Source of the DNA: Zanthoxylum bungeanum
Taxonomy: Eukaryota; Streptophyta; Magnoliopsida; Sapindales; Rutaceae
NCBI GenBank assembly: GCA_019454045.1
Contig: SKCR01007778.1
Span: 62,001 to 126,000, forward strand
Direction of reading: 5' to 3'
DNA length: 64,000 bases
Positions within the stretch are counted from its first letter, which is position 1; each line of letters opens with the position of its first letter. The translations under genes and the position numbers were made by a program. The notes beneath the pieces were generated by a model that made no database searches, was not told the DNA's origin, and was given only the letters and a program-made list of their open reading frames with translations. This document shows positions 12,005-22,764 of this stretch, piece after piece.

Positions 12005-12522
12005 GAATGACCCACTGGAGAGACCGCAGGACCCAAATCTGGAGCAGGGGACAGGCCGGTCCAACAGTGGAAGACCCTAGCACCGGAACGCGAGGAAGAA
12101 CCGAGGCCGACGAACCAGTAGCCAAACCAAGGGAGCTCACTTGACCCAGCAAAGAACCGGAGGAAGCGAAGCTAGGGCCAACGACGGAGAAGAGGCATCG
12201 GGCGAAGGGGGCAGAGATGGGAAACGAGCCGACAAATCTGACAGCTTTACGACCCACAGCAAGTTGGTGCGGCCCTAAAAGCGGCAAATGAGAGGCAGAC
12301 ATAGAAGATAACGAAATGGAGGGTGACAGAGACGAGAGAGGGATAACGATAAAGAGAGAGTAGTAAAGGCAAAAGCAAAATTAGGGAATGTAAAAAATAA
12401 AACAAAAAGAAATGCAGGGTTATCGATTGGCAGAAGACCAAAAGAGATAAAGATTCATAACGGAAAAAAAGGGAGTCGCAGAGAGGGGAGAGGAAAGTTG
12501 AGAGCATTTTAGGGCTTGCCAT
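12005..12522 (-). pseudogene. LINE-A 5' UTR and ORF1 N-terminus
   Basis: Read on the minus strand, this matches the start of LINE-H (37500-38000). A shared 'AATGCTCTCAAC' start is followed by a short pyrimidine-rich 5' UTR. The ORF1 beginning is 'MSASHLPLLGPH', against 'MPASNLPVLGPA' in LINE-H, at about 12302. The frame runs into Cop1 at 12009. A complete 5' end is unusual for a LINE and suggests that LINE-A was inserted full length into the Gy1 RT gene. Its 3' end lies beyond the left edge of the window, so no target duplication could be checked. Confidence 0.8.
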
Positions 12523-12529
12523 TGATGCA

Positions 12530-13140
12530 TATAATTTTTCTTACCTTAACACATCAAGAACATGCTTCAAGTGCATGACATGCTCATCTAATGTTTTACT
12601 GTAAACTAAGATATCATCAAAATAAACCACAACAAACGCATAACATAATTCATCAATCTCATAAATGTGCTAGGTGCGTTTGAAAGTCCAAATGGCATAA
12701 CTAACCATTCGTACGAGCCCCACTTATCTCCCTCCCTCATACGAATTTGATGGTATCCACTCTTTAAGTCAATCTTACTAAAAATTTTAGAACCATGCAA
12801 TTCATCCAACATGTCATCTAGTCTAAGAATATGGTGACGATATTTTACCATAATATTGTTGATAGCTCGACAATCAACGCACATACGTCATGTCCCATCT
12901 TTCTTAAGAACTAGAAGAATTGGTACCGCACAAGGACTCATACTTTCTCTACATACCCTCTCTCCATCAACTCCCGCACTTTCCTCTGAAGTTCCTTCGT
13001 GTCCTCAGGGTTGCTCTAATAAGATGACCTATTGGGAATGACTGCTCCAGGTGTGAAGTCTATCTGGTGCTCAATACCTCTAATGGGTGGAAGCCCACTA
13101 GGAATATCCTCGGTTAGTACGTCACTGTAATCCTACAAAA
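12530..13140 (-). pseudogene. pol: Gy1 reverse transcriptase, N-terminal part
   Basis: The minus-strand frame carries canonical gypsy RT blocks: '[10 protein letters not shown]', '[19 protein letters not shown]', '[13 protein letters not shown]' and '[19 protein letters not shown]'. Relative to Gy6 the '[10 protein letters not shown]' segment is deleted. The frame then shifts before the YFDD catalytic box, which is still visible as DNA at about 12610-12640. The region ends where LINE-A begins. Before RT, at 13060-12890, the 'GIEHQIDF' and 'RELMEKGY' linker is present with stops. It is not functional. Confidence 0.85.
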
Positions 13141-13782
13141 GAGATGAAATAGACACAGGAAGCAGAGGGTCAGTGTTAGTAAAATAAACATGAGGCTCCT
13201 TATAGACTAACAATAGCATGAATTTGCTAGCCTTGAACATTTTCCTCACATCACATTCCCCCATGTAGAAACTCTTTTTAACTCTCCCTTTTGTTTCCCC
13301 CTCACGTTCACTCACACTCCCCTTGGGAACTCCCACGGCTTTAGCCTGATTTTTCTCACCAGGTATAACACTCTCACTAGTCTCACCCATGGTGGTGTTT
13401 CCCTTTGCCCTCTCTTTGTCACGCTCAAGTAGCAACTTAACCTGATCTTCATGGACTTGTGCAGGTGTAAGTGGGTATAATGTAATGGTTTTCCCTTATG
13501 CTGAAAAAAGTACTTATTCTTGAACCATCATGAATAACCTTCTTATCAAACTGCCACGGCCTGCCCAAAAGAATATGTCCAACATGCATCGGTATCACAT
13601 TACATAGGACATCATCTGTGTATGGCCCAATAGTAAAGCTCAACACATACCTGCTTTGTCACATTTATTTCCCAACAATCATTTAACCACTGCAACTTAT
13701 ATGGCTTTGGGTGTCTCAAGCAACTCAATCCCAATCGCTCAATCAATGTTGTGCTAGCAACATTAGTATAACTTCCCCCACC
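13141..13782 (-). pseudogene. pol: Gy1 protease and protease-RT spacer, distal part
   Basis: Read on the minus strand from 13782, this starts with an aspartic-protease-like box, SGGGSYTN, where intact relatives have DGGSCTN, so the catalytic Asp is lost. 'STTLIERLGL' and 'HPKPYKLQWLND' follow, then the 'VIPMHVGHILLGRPWQFD' block. Last comes a Lys/Glu-rich spacer ('ERDKERAKGNTTMGE', 'VSEREGETKG'). Frames change several times. The proximal few codons lie on the other side of Gy2, at 16250 onward. Confidence 0.83.
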
Positions 13783-14759
13783 TGACATGATTTCAACCAC
13801 ACCAGAGACATTACAGGATGCAGCTAACAACTTGGAAGAACCCATGCAGTTGCCCACAGGTCCAACCACACGCCAAAGAGCAAAGAAGATCAAAGAGGCC
13901 TTTGCGGGACTAGCTCAGAGCTATGTGACCAGTTGCAGCAACCAAGTCAAGTGCACACTGGAGACACATATGGGCATGACCAGAGAGGTCCCCAAGCTAT
14001 TTCATTTGACCCAGATCAGCTCAGACTGAAGCATAGCAGAGCAGCTTCAGCACCAGCACCCTTTTGACCCGATTTCACCCATTTTGGGACTATGTTGAAT
14101 TCGGCCAAATGGGGGCATTTTTGTCATTATTGCTTGACATTTTGACTTTATTTATGATGTAATTAGCATGGTTGACTATGCCATTAGGCTTAATTATGCT
14201 TAGATTTGTACTTAGCCGGAAGCACGTCAATTTACTATAGCATGTAAGCACCCCAATTAGCTTAAGTGAGATTAGCTTCTAATCTTTGTTTTAAGTTTAT
14301 TTAGGTGCAAAAGGACCTTAATGGTCGTGGTTGAGGTGCTTGACTTAGGGCTTTTGGTAATTTTAACTCTAGGGTCATTTTAGCCTTTTTACTCTTTTGT
14401 AACCCTAACTATATAACTCTCCTTTGTAAATTTTATGAAGACCAACGTGATATACAGAATTTGAAAGAGAGAAAAGCTTGAGCTTTCCATGGCTATGGCC
14501 AAAAACTTATTGAGGGAGGGATTCCCCTTTTCAAGTTCAAATTGAATTATCTAAGCTTGGCAACTTAGTGGCGTCTCCATTGCTAGCAAAATACAATCTG
14601 ATTTCATGCTTGTGGTTATCATGGACGTGAGTTTCATGGTGGTTAGGGGCTGATCTTGGTTGGGTTTTGTTCCTACAAAATCAGTATTCAAAGTTCATGG
14701 GGTTTTGAGAAAGATGCTTGGGGTTTGCTTGGTTTCCAACCCAAGTGAGTTTCTTGTCA
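13783..14759 (+). repeat. Gy2 5' LTR (LTR-B)
   Basis: It begins TGACATGATTTCAACC and ends GAGTTTCTTGTCA, so the TGACA/TGTCA ends are inverted. A TATATAAC box at about 14409 follows 'AACCCTAAC'. The first 240 bp encode the tail-like peptide starting 'MISTTPETLQDAANN' and containing RQRAKKIKEA. Confidence 0.93.
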
Positions 14760-15272
14760 TTTGGTATGAATGCAGTCACTCAAGGAACATTAGAGCCTTT
14801 GAAATTGCCAACAGGCCCAATCACATGGCAAAGAGCTAAGAAGATCACAGACGCAATAGCGGGGCCAGAGTTTGCATATAATAGATGCATTCATCCTTCT
14901 AGTTTTTACTTACCTTGTGAGATTGATTATGATTTGAATTCTTTAACTCCTATGGATTTATTATCTTTCATTGTTATTAAGCTTGGGAGTATGAATGATA
15001 AGGGAAAGGCAGAGTTGGTGAGAATAATTGGTTTCCAACGCTTTGTGTTTGACCCCGGTAATTGGATGTGGCTTTATATGCAAGAGGAAAATATCCAAGT
15101 TGAAACCAAGAGGAGATGGACCTTTTCAAGTCTTGGAAAGGATCAATGATAATGCATATAAGCTGGATTTGCAAGGTAAGTACAATGAATCTGCTACTTT
15201 TAATGTTTCTGACTTAACTCATTTTGATGCAGATTCAGATTCGAGGTCGAATCCTTTTCAACAAGGAGGGAA
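14760..15272 (+). pseudogene. pol: Gy2 interior: PBS stub, LTR-C fragment, integrase C-terminus
   Basis: Bases 14760-14767 (TTTGGTAT) are the beginning of the initiator-Met PBS, then the sequence jumps. Bases 14769-14866 match the start of LTR-C ('CACTCAAGGAACATTAGA', 'AAAGAGCTAAGAAGATCA'). From about 14867 a frame resembling the end of gypsy integrase follows: 'EFAYNRCIHPS', then 'SLTPMDLLS', 'FDPGNWMWLYM', and after a shift 'FQVLERINDNAYKLDLQGKY' and 'FNVSDLTHFD'. It ends at a purine tract before the 3' LTR. The mixture of LTR-C and LTR-B parts shows that the interior was made by recombination or template switching between families. Confidence 0.85.
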
Positions 15273-16249
15273 TGACATGATTTCAACCACACCAGAGACA
15301 TTACAGGATGCAGCTAACAACTTGGAAGAACCCATGCAGTTGCCCACAGGTCCAATCACACGCCAAAGAGCAAAGAAGATCAAAGAGGCCTTTGCGTGAC
15401 TAGCTCAGAGCTATGTGACCAGTTGCAGCAACCAAGTCAAGTGCACACCGGAGACACATATGGGCATGACCAGAGAGGTCCCCAAGCTATTTCATTTGAC
15501 CCAGATCAGCTCAGACTGAAGCATAGCAGAGCAGCTTCAGCACCAGCACCCTTTTGACCCGATTTCACCCATTTTGGGACTATGTTGAATTCGGCCAAAT
15601 GGGGGCATTTTTTTCATTTGTGCTTGACATTTTGACTTTATTTATGATGTAATTAGCATGGTTGACTATGCCATTAGGCTTAATTATGCTTAGATTTGTA
15701 CTTAGCCGGAAGCACGTCAATTTACTATAGCATGTAAGCACCTCAATTAGCTTAAGTGAGATTAGCTTCTAATCTTTGTTTTAAGTTTATTTAGGTGCAA
15801 AAGGACCTTAATGGTCGTGGTTGAGGTGCTTGACTTAGGGCTCTTGGTAATTTTAACTCTAGGGTCATTTTAGCCTTTTTACTCTTTTGTAACCCTAACT
15901 ATATAACTCTCCTTTGTAAATTTTATAAAGACCAACGTCATATACAGAATTTGAAAGAGAGAAAAGCTTGAGCTTTCCATGGCTATGGCCAAAACCTTGT
16001 TGAGGGAGGGATTCCCCTTTTCAAGTTCAAATTGACTTATCTAAGCTTGGTAACTTAGTGGCGTCTCCATTGCTAGCAAAATACAATCTGATTTCATGCT
16101 TGTGGTTATCATGGACGTGAGTTTCATGGTGGTTAGGGGCTGATCTTGGTTGGGTTTTGTTCCTACAAAATCAGTATTCAAAGTTGTTGGGGTTTTGAGA
16201 AAGATGCTTGGGGTTTGCTTGGTTTCCAACCCAAGTGAGTTTCTTGTCA
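15273..16249 (+). repeat. Gy2 3' LTR (LTR-B)
   Basis: This is the same length as the 5' LTR and nearly identical to it. The preceding purine tract AAGGAGGGAA (15263-15272) is the polypurine tract. The pol frame of the interior continues through the tract into this LTR as 'GGNDMISTTPETLQ', so the LTR supplies the pol C-terminus and the stop. Confidence 0.93.
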
Positions 16250-17690
16250 CCACTTATGATCATACTACACCCCTTGCCATTCACACGGCACCTAGTGTGG
16301 AATATGTTCTCCCTCTGCTGTGTACTCTCATCCTCTACAACCAGTGCACTCAAAGCACGCTTGACAACTAAGGACAAGTTATCCATCGGGTATGGAGCTC
16401 CCTCATTGTCACCGGTATCCTCCAACTCTAGCATCTCATCATCAACCTCACTATCAGTAGAGTACACATCTCCACTCTTCTTATCAATCACTAAGGTACG
16501 TCTATTGGGATATTTTGTAGCATAGTGTCCCATGACCAAGCATTTAAAACACTTGACATCCTTAGTTCTAGTAGTTGTACCCTCAGGTTTTGGTCTAGTT
16601 TTACTGGGTTTTGCCACCTCTTTACCCTTGGCATTAGGTTCAGCCCTAGGCTTATTAAAGCCTCCACTGAACTCGCCTCTAGGCTTGTTAAAGCCCCATC
16701 CCGCTTCTCATTCAAAACCACTTCCCTTTCCATGCAGAAGTAGCCTGAGTATCAAATCTGAATGTGGACTTTTTCTTGATTTGCCTCTCTACCTTGATAG
16801 CCATGTGAAACATATCCTCCAAATCAACATAATGATGCAACTCCATCACGTTGGCAATCTCTCTATTTAAGCCCCCTAGAAACAGTGCCATAGTAGCTTC
16901 TGCATCCTCAACTACACTTGCCATGTTCATAGCAACTTCCATCTCTGTGTAATAATCATCAACACTATTGGCGCCTGATACAAATCTGTAATTTTTGATA
17001 TAACTCCCTATAGTAATGGCCGGGTATAAACCTCTTTCTCATGAGACCCCTAAGTTCCTCCCATGTTTAAACTGGTCTCTCATAATTTCTCCTCCGAGTA
17101 GAAACAATCTGATCCCACCAAATCATAGAATAATCCGTAAACTCAATTGCTGCCAAATTGATCTTCTTCTCGTCTGAGTAGTGATGACAGTTGAAAATCA
17201 GCTCAATTTTCCTTTCCCATTCTAAGTAAGCCTTAGGATAATTTTTACCCTGAAAGGTTGGTATCTTAATCTCAATGCTACCTAGATCACCATCTTCATC
17301 TCCTCTTCTACCATATCCTCTCCTATCATAATCCCCTCTTCTATCATCAAATGCACCTCTACCATCAAATCGTCTTTCCCTTCTATCATTCCTCCTATCG
17401 AACCTCCTATTAGGCCTCCTATCATGCCCAGGCTGAAATCTCTCTTCCACATCATCAAGACCTTCAGAATCATCAAACTCATTTTCAGCTTCCTCTTCAT
17501 CTGGTGGTACATACTGTGGTGGTACACGTTGAGGTGGCACATTATGAGGTGGTGGTACATTCTGAGATGGTGGTATATGCTGGGGTGGTAGTGCTCTATG
17601 CCCACTACCAGTTTGAATACTTTCTACACTCTTGGACAATCTCTCTAAAGCAGTATTCATGTTCTCCATCATATTTGTAAATTTCCTCAA
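16250..17690 (-). pseudogene. gag: Gy1 gag and start of protease
   Basis: The minus-strand frame begins near 17690 in 'MENMNTALERLSKS'. The usual MAG start and first 25 or so codons are missing by a deletion at the leader joint. In order: a Pro/His-rich segment; an acidic 'DEEEAENEFDDS' patch; an Arg/Asp-rich repeat run ('RRPNRRFDRR'); the retrotransposon gag domain ('YLEWERKIELIFNCHHYS', 'DYSMIWWDQ'); and a CCHC knuckle near 16550. The knuckle reads CFKCLVMGHYATKY, so the fourth ligand Cys is Tyr. Two frameshifts break the frame at about 17060 and 16710. The last part before Gy2 leads into the protease ('KGCSMII'). Confidence 0.87.
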
Positions 17691-18508
17691 TTCAAATACG
17701 AATCACAGTCAATCTAAGAATACAAAACCAAGTGTACTCCTCAAGCCAGCATGAAACACAAAGACCAATAATGGACAGGTGGAAAATACGAATAAGAATA
17801 ATAAAGATGATGACTCAATCAATAATACCTAAGCTAGAGTATTTGGAATAAGGAAATAAACAATTAGCACGATGAGAAACAAATAAGCATGCAAATTCAC
17901 GGTCGTATGCAAATTCGGGAGAAAATTTGGCACCTCTATAGAAATTTTGATGGATTAACCTCACGGACACCCAAATTTTGATGAATTTTTTTTTTTGCTC
18001 AAGTGATCACTGCCACCCAAGTCCGAAAAAATTAAGGCTAAGTATCAACTCACTAATGTTCAAGTCCGATAAGAAATGGGATTCAAAGTCTAATTCTTTA
18101 AGAAGTCTGGTGATGATGTTCAACTCACTGATGTTCTTTTCATTTTCCTTCTGTTTTTTTTTTTTAAAAAAAGATTCAATAGGTTTTCAGGAATAATTCA
18201 CATAGCCGTTTATGAACATGCTTATTTTTTCAACACATGCTAAAGAACAGAATGTAAAAGACGAACTATATGAAGAACACAACAACAAAATCCAGATCCA
18301 GAAATAAACAAATATGGTGAACTGATATGAAGAACACAACAAAACCCAGATTCTAACAGAAGAATTTCAAAATAAGGTATTAACCCAGAAATAATAAAAC
18401 GAAACAGAGACAAGATCCAACAAGAACTGAAACGAAAAACAACAAAGAACGAAAATTAAAACAGAATCAAACAACGAATTTAGATAGGAAATCAGACCTT
18501 GGAACCCT
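17691..18508 (-). other. Gy1 5' leader
   Basis: This untranslated leader lies between PBS and gag. It shares 'GCATGCAAATTCACGGTCGT' and the 'CAAGTGATCACTGCCACCCA' region with the leaders of Gy5 and Gy7. The long tract of TCTGAAATCAGA-type repeats found in those two is absent here, presumably deleted. Poly-T and poly-A stretches occur at 17988 and 18150-18172. Confidence 0.75.
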
Positions 18509-18524
18509 GAGCTCTGATACCAAA
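18509..18524 (-). promoter_or_regulatory. Gy1 primer binding site (initiator-Met tRNA)
   Basis: The minus strand reads TTTGGTATCAGAGCTC directly after the LTR end. The core TGGTATCAGAGC is complementary to the 3' end of plant initiator-Met tRNA. This fixes 18525-19100 as the 5' LTR and the element as minus strand. Confidence 0.9.
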
Positions 18525-19100
18525 TGACAAGAAACTCACCAGGATGCGAAATCCAGCAAACCCCAAGTAATTTTCTTAAGCCCCAAGAACATCAATCAAT
18601 GATTTTGTAAAAACAAAATCCATCCAAAATCAGCCTTAAACCACAATGAAACATTGCCCATGATAACTCAAAACATGAAATCAGTGTGTTTTGCTAGCAA
18701 ATGGAGACGCCACTAAGTTTGCTAAACTTAGATAAGTCGATTCAATGAAGAAGAAGGCAAGCTTAAATAGTGTTACAAAAAGAAACCCTAAAGGCATAAG
18801 GACAACACCCTAAATACGAAATTACAAAAAATACCAAAGTCTTTAAATCTTCAAAGGCCTATAAAGCTTCAATCAGAATTGATTTGGGCAAAGTGAAATG
18901 TCTTTGGGCCCTCTCCATTGAAGCCCACATGTGTCTTTATTTGTTTGTTGCAATCGGCCATAAAACTGAACTAATCCCGTCATTGCTTCTCTGAGTCTTT
19001 TGGTCTTCTGTCTTGTAATTGGCTATTCTGGTACTTGAAATGGGTCTATTGTATTATGGTCATTTCCTTTGATGCTTCACGAGTGGCCTGGATCATGTCA
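18525..19100 (-). repeat. Gy1 5' LTR (LTR-A, with internal deletion)
   Basis: It is bounded by TGACA/TGTCA and is shorter than other LTR-A copies (576 bp against 650-680). The block from 'AACTTGAAAAGGGGAATCCC' to the following 'CCTAAA' is missing at about 18745. The right flank TTCAG continues the Gy3 integrase. Confidence 0.92.
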
Positions 19101-19887
19101 TTCAGTATGATGGCACACTTTATAGCATGTCATAAAACTGATGATGCCACTAACATTGCTGACTTGTTCTTCAGAGAAGTAGTACGACTCCATTGGATTA
19201 TAGTTTCAGATCGTGATGTTAAATTCCTTAGTCACTTTTGGAAAGTTTTATGGGGTAAGTTGGGAACTAAAATTTTTATATTCTACTACTTGCCACCCCC
19301 AAATAGATGGCCAGACCGAGGTTGTTAATAGGACTTTGACTCAGTTATTGCGTACTATTATCAATAAGAGCTTAAAAAACTTAGGAGGACTGTTTGTCTT
19401 TTGTTGAATTTGCATATAATAGTATTCATTCCTCTACATCTTACTCATCATTTGAAATTATTTATGGTTTTCAGCCACTAACTCTATTAGATTTGTTACC
19501 ATTGCCTTTTGATGAGCATGCGGGGTTAGATGGAAAAATGAAAGCCGATTTGGTGAAGCATGTACATGAGAAAGCAAGAGAGCACATACAAAGAAAGAAT
19601 GAGCAATATGCTTCTCATGCTAATAAGGGAAGAAAACGTGTGGTATTTCAGCCTGGAGATTGGGTTTGGGTACACATGAGCAATGAGAGATTTCCTAAAC
19701 AACGTAAATCTAAGCTACAACTAAGAGGGGATGGTCGATTTCAATTCTTGGAACGGTTTAATGACAATGCAAACAAGCTGGATTTACAAGGTAAGTATAA
19801 TATGTCGGCTATATTTAATGTTTCTGACTTAACTTCTTTTGATACATGTACAGATTCGAGGTCGAATTTTTTTCAAAAGGGAGAGGA
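19101..19887 (+). pseudogene. pol: Gy3 integrase, C-terminal half
   Basis: The plus-strand frame enters in the DDE core just after its first acidic residue: '[19 protein letters not shown]', '[13 protein letters not shown]' (second catalytic Asp), and '[12 protein letters not shown]' (catalytic Glu) in another frame. '[14 protein letters not shown]', the 'GFQPLTLLDLLPLP' spacer, 'PGDWVWVHM' and 'FNVSDLTSFDT' follow. Frameshifts lie near 19200, 19310 and 19390. The frame then reads through the polypurine tract into the 3' LTR ('EDDMIQATRGASKDMA') and stops there. The N-terminal part lies left of Gy1, outside the window. Confidence 0.88.
19875..19887 (+). promoter_or_regulatory. Gy3 polypurine tract
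   Basis: AAAAGGGAGAGGA lies directly before the TGACATG start of the 3' LTR. It is also coding, translated as the end of integrase. Confidence 0.8.
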
Positions 19888-22027
19888 TGACATGATCCAG
19901 GCCACACGTGGAGCATCAAAGGACATGGCCAGCAAAACGATAGACCCATTACAAGTACCATAAGGGCCAATTACAAGACAGAAGACCAAAATACTCAGAG
20001 AAGCAATAGCGGGATTAGTTTAGAGTTTTATGGCTGATTACAACAAACAAATAGAGACGGATTTGGGCTTCAATGGAGAGGGCCAAAGCCACTTCACTTG
20101 GCCCAAATCAGTTCTGAATGAAGCTTCACAAGCCTTTGAAGACTTAGGTATTTTTGAAATTTCGCCTTTAGGAGCATTGTTGTCTTTATGCCTTTAGGGT
20201 TTCTCTTTGTAACACTATTTAAACTTTCTTTCTTCTTCTTTTTGGATCATTCACGAATTTGAGAGAACATTGAAGCTTTTATGCTTTTGGCTATGGCCGA
20301 ATTCTTGTGAGGGAGGGATTCCCCTTTTCAAGAGTTGGAGTAGTAAGTTTCTCTCTTATGCGGAAGGGATGGAGGGATTCCCCTCTACTAAACTCCGGGC
20401 CTCAGATTGTGCTTCTCTTGTGGACCGTATTGTTATGCGTGCTAAGAGTTGAAGTAGTAAGTTTCTCTCTTATACGGGTCGGCTTCAGCTTATTAAGTCT
20501 GTTTTGTTCTCCATTCAAGTTTATTGGTCTTCCTTATTTATTCTTCCTAAGTCTGTTGTTAGGAAGGTGGAGACGATTCTGCGCTCTTTCCTTTGGAAAG
20601 GTAGTGCGCTCACCTCTTCTGGGGCCAGAGTGGCTTGGAGTAAAGTTTGTTTACCTCTTAAGGAGGGGGGGCTGGGGATTAAGAGTTTGGATTCTGGAAT
20701 AGAGCGGCTATTGTTAAGCACATTTGTTCCTTTGTTCTGGCCAGGTTTCCTCTTGGTCCAATTGGGTTCACTCTTATTTGTTGAGGGGGAGAAGTTTTTG
20801 GGAGTCCCTTGTCCTAGTGACTGCTCTTGGAGTTGGCGTAAGATCTTGGAGCTTCGTTCTTGGTCCCGGCGGCGGATGAGAGTTAGGATTGGGAATGGTG
20901 AGAAGACTTTATTGTGGACACGTTGGGTGAGAGAGTGATATATGACTCTGGCTTGGATAGGATGCCACAGTTGCTTCCATTATCTCTGTTCTCTTTGGCG
21001 GTGGCCCCCTTCTAGGTCTGCTGCCCTTGTTGATTTGGCTCAGTCCCATCTTTCATCTCCTTCTAGTTTGAGGGAGGATGTGCTGGTTTGGGAGGATGAT
21101 AGGAGTGGGAGATTTTCTGTGGATAGTGCCTGGAACGCCATGCGGGCAAGGGGAACCTTGCATTGGTCTCGAGTTGTTTGGTTCCTGAAGGCTATCCCCC
21201 GCCATTCCTTTCTTATTTGGATGTCTATTCAGGGAGGCCTTTGTACTCATGATAGATTGATGAGGTTAGGCATCTCTGCTTGCTCACGCTGTATTCTCTG
21301 TGGCTGTTCAAGTGAGGACATTGATCATCTTTTCTTCCAGTGCCTCTTCTCTTCGAGGGTCTGGTCGTCTGTTCTGGCTATGTGGGGTTAGACTGGAGAC
21401 GCCGGGATTGGCGTCAGACTGTTGAGTGGTTATGTCAGTTCACCGATGCTTCTTTACGTCACCTTCTGGTTCGGCTGTCTGTGCAAAGCGTCAGTCTAGC
21501 ATATTTGGAGGGAGAGGAATGCTCGCACTCATGATATGCCTCTCGGCCTGTTTCTGCTCTTCTTTATGACATTGTTTTTGATGTTCGGAATCGTGCTAGC
21601 TTTTTACGTAAGGTGAAACCATCTTATGACAATAAATGGCTTCACCTTTCGTGGCACTTGCCCGATGACATCTTCTGTTGATTTTCTCTTGTAGCCTTTC
21701 GGCTTTCTTCTAGGAGGGCTTGCCCTCTCTAGTTGCCTAGGGTATGCCCCTTTGCTCTTTGTATAAATTTCTTTTGGTTATAATACTCACCTTATCCAAA
21801 AAAAGTTTAAAATCGACTTATCTAAGTTTAGCAAGCTTAGTGGCCTTTCCATTGCTAGCAAAACACACTGATTTCATGTTTCGAGTTATCATGTGCAATG
21901 TTTCATGGTGGTTTAGGGCTGATCTTGGATGGGTTTTGTTTTTACAAAATCATTGATTAAGGTTCTTGGGGCTTAGAGAAAAATACTTGGGGTTTGCTGG
22001 ATTCACATCTTAGTGAGTTTCCTGTCA
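19888..22027 (+). repeat. Gy3 3' LTR (LTR-A) interrupted by LINE-B
   Basis: The LTR begins TGACATGATCCAGG at 19888, is broken within 'GATTCCCCTTTTCAAG' at about 20330, and resumes at about 21805 with 'GTTTAAAATCGACTTATC'. It ends TTTCCTGTCA at 22027, where TGTCA is preceded by a changed base. The right flank AGTTC (22028-22032) is Cop2 sequence, so Gy3 was inserted into Cop2. The left flank lies outside the window. Confidence 0.88.
20331..21804 (+). mobile_element. LINE-B: 5'-truncated LINE with patchwork 5' junction
   Basis: This is a plus-strand copy of the ORF2 3' half. 'IKSVLFSIQVYWSSLFILPK' comes first, then the conserved C-terminal module ('AWSKVCLPLKEGGLGIKSLD', 'CSWSWRKILELRSW'). The zf-RVT-like 'CSRCILCGCSSEDIDHLFF' and the tail 'SFLRKVKPSYDNKW' follow. 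It ends in the LINE 3' UTR ('CTTATCC' plus seven A). Stops and frameshifts occur at about 20940, 21400 and 21530, and about 60 bp around the 'WFDYWHPL' segment are missing near 20915. The start is odd: a LINE fragment, then a scrap of LTR sequence, then the LINE again (see findings). Confidence 0.87.
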
Positions 22028-22236
22028 AGTTCCTTCACTTAGTTGGATCTCTGGTTCCATCTCAAGTTTCTTATTGCTGGGATCAAACTCATCAAGTTTA
22101 ATCTCTCTATAATTCCCACTTTCTCTTAAAAATTACTTTTCAAGAAAAGTTGCAAAGTGAACAACAAATATATTTCGTTGCTCAGAATCATATAATTGAT
22201 ATCCCACAGAATTATCCAACGAACCTACATTTATAC
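22028..22236 (-). pseudogene. pol: Cop2 pol: integrase-RT linker (copia)
   Basis: On the minus strand this encodes the stretch that follows the copia integrase core: 'CRFVG', 'GYQLYDSEQRNIF', 'FATFLEK', 'RESGNYREIKLDEFDPSNKK'. It continues exactly from the piece at 62267-62669: the two are separated by Gy4 and share the TATAC duplication. Small gaps already disrupt the frame. Cop2 is therefore the oldest recognisable host element on this side of the window. Confidence 0.82.
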
Positions 22237-22764
22237 TGACACGAATCCAGCCACTCAAGGGACATTAGATGTCATGACCAGTAATATGGTAGAGCCTTTG
22301 AAAGTGCCATCAGGGCCAATCACACGCCAAAGAGCTAAGAAGATCAATGACATAATGGAGGGGCTAGCACAAAATGCCATGATCGAGTGTGACACACAAC
22401 TCCATGGCGTAATGGCAACACATGAGGTCTTCTATAGAGTGGGTCCAAAGCTATTTTACTTGACCCAAGTCATACCAGGTTGACACACCAGTAATTCAGA
22501 AATCAAGTACCTTTTGATGAATCAAGCCGAATTGATCCCAACCACAAGTATTCGGCCAAGACAAGAATCATTAGGCTTCAAAACACATCATTAAGTCTAA
22601 AGTACATAAAGGCCACGAATTTTGGGGATGTTTTGTCAATGAGATAATTTTGACATGGCTTTGAAAAACATGCCACCTTTGTTGGATTTTTGTGGTTTTG
22701 TTGTTTTTTCCTTTTATTGAATTTTTTGGCAAAGCTTTTGATGACTTTAGCCACTTTGTTTGAC
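22237..22764 (+). repeat. Gy4 5' LTR-C, 5' part
   Basis: It begins TGACACGAATCCAGCC and is closely similar to the 3' LTR at 60070-60585 ('GAGCCTTTGAAAGTGCCATC', 'TTTGGGGATGTTTTGTCAAT'). It encodes the tail-like peptide with 'GPITRQRAKKINDIM'. The rest of the LTR beyond LINE-C is missing; at 60070-62266 the equivalent remainder is about 890 bp of non-LINE sequence. Confidence 0.88.

Larger units (their letters stand above)
13783..16249 (+). mobile_element. Gy2: 2.47-kb miniature gypsy element with two LTR-B
   Basis: Two LTR-B copies of equal length (977 bp each, 13783-14759 and 15273-16249) flank only 513 bp. Flanks are CCACC (13778-13782) and CCACT (16250-16254), consistent with a five-base target duplication carrying one change, and the Gy1 protease reads across. 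The interior holds the first bases of a PBS, a fragment of LTR-C, and the integrase C-terminus with a purine tract. There is no gag, protease or RT. By eye the LTRs differ at roughly 14 positions, so insertion was recent. The layout is that of a TRIM-like derivative that must borrow proteins. Confidence 0.92.
12523..19100 (-). mobile_element. Gy1: Ty3/gypsy element, 5' part only in window
   Basis: In minus-strand order this comprises an LTR-A 5' LTR (19100-18525), PBS, leader, gag, protease, and the start of RT. The RT is cut at about 12523 by the 5' end of LINE-A. Gy2 (13783-16249) splits the protease. Gy1 itself sits in the integrase gene of Gy3: its right flank TTCAG (19101-19105) is the expected Gy3 sequence, which in intact relatives reads GGTTCAGTAAG. 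The left part of Gy1 must lie beyond LINE-A, outside the window. Confidence 0.85.
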
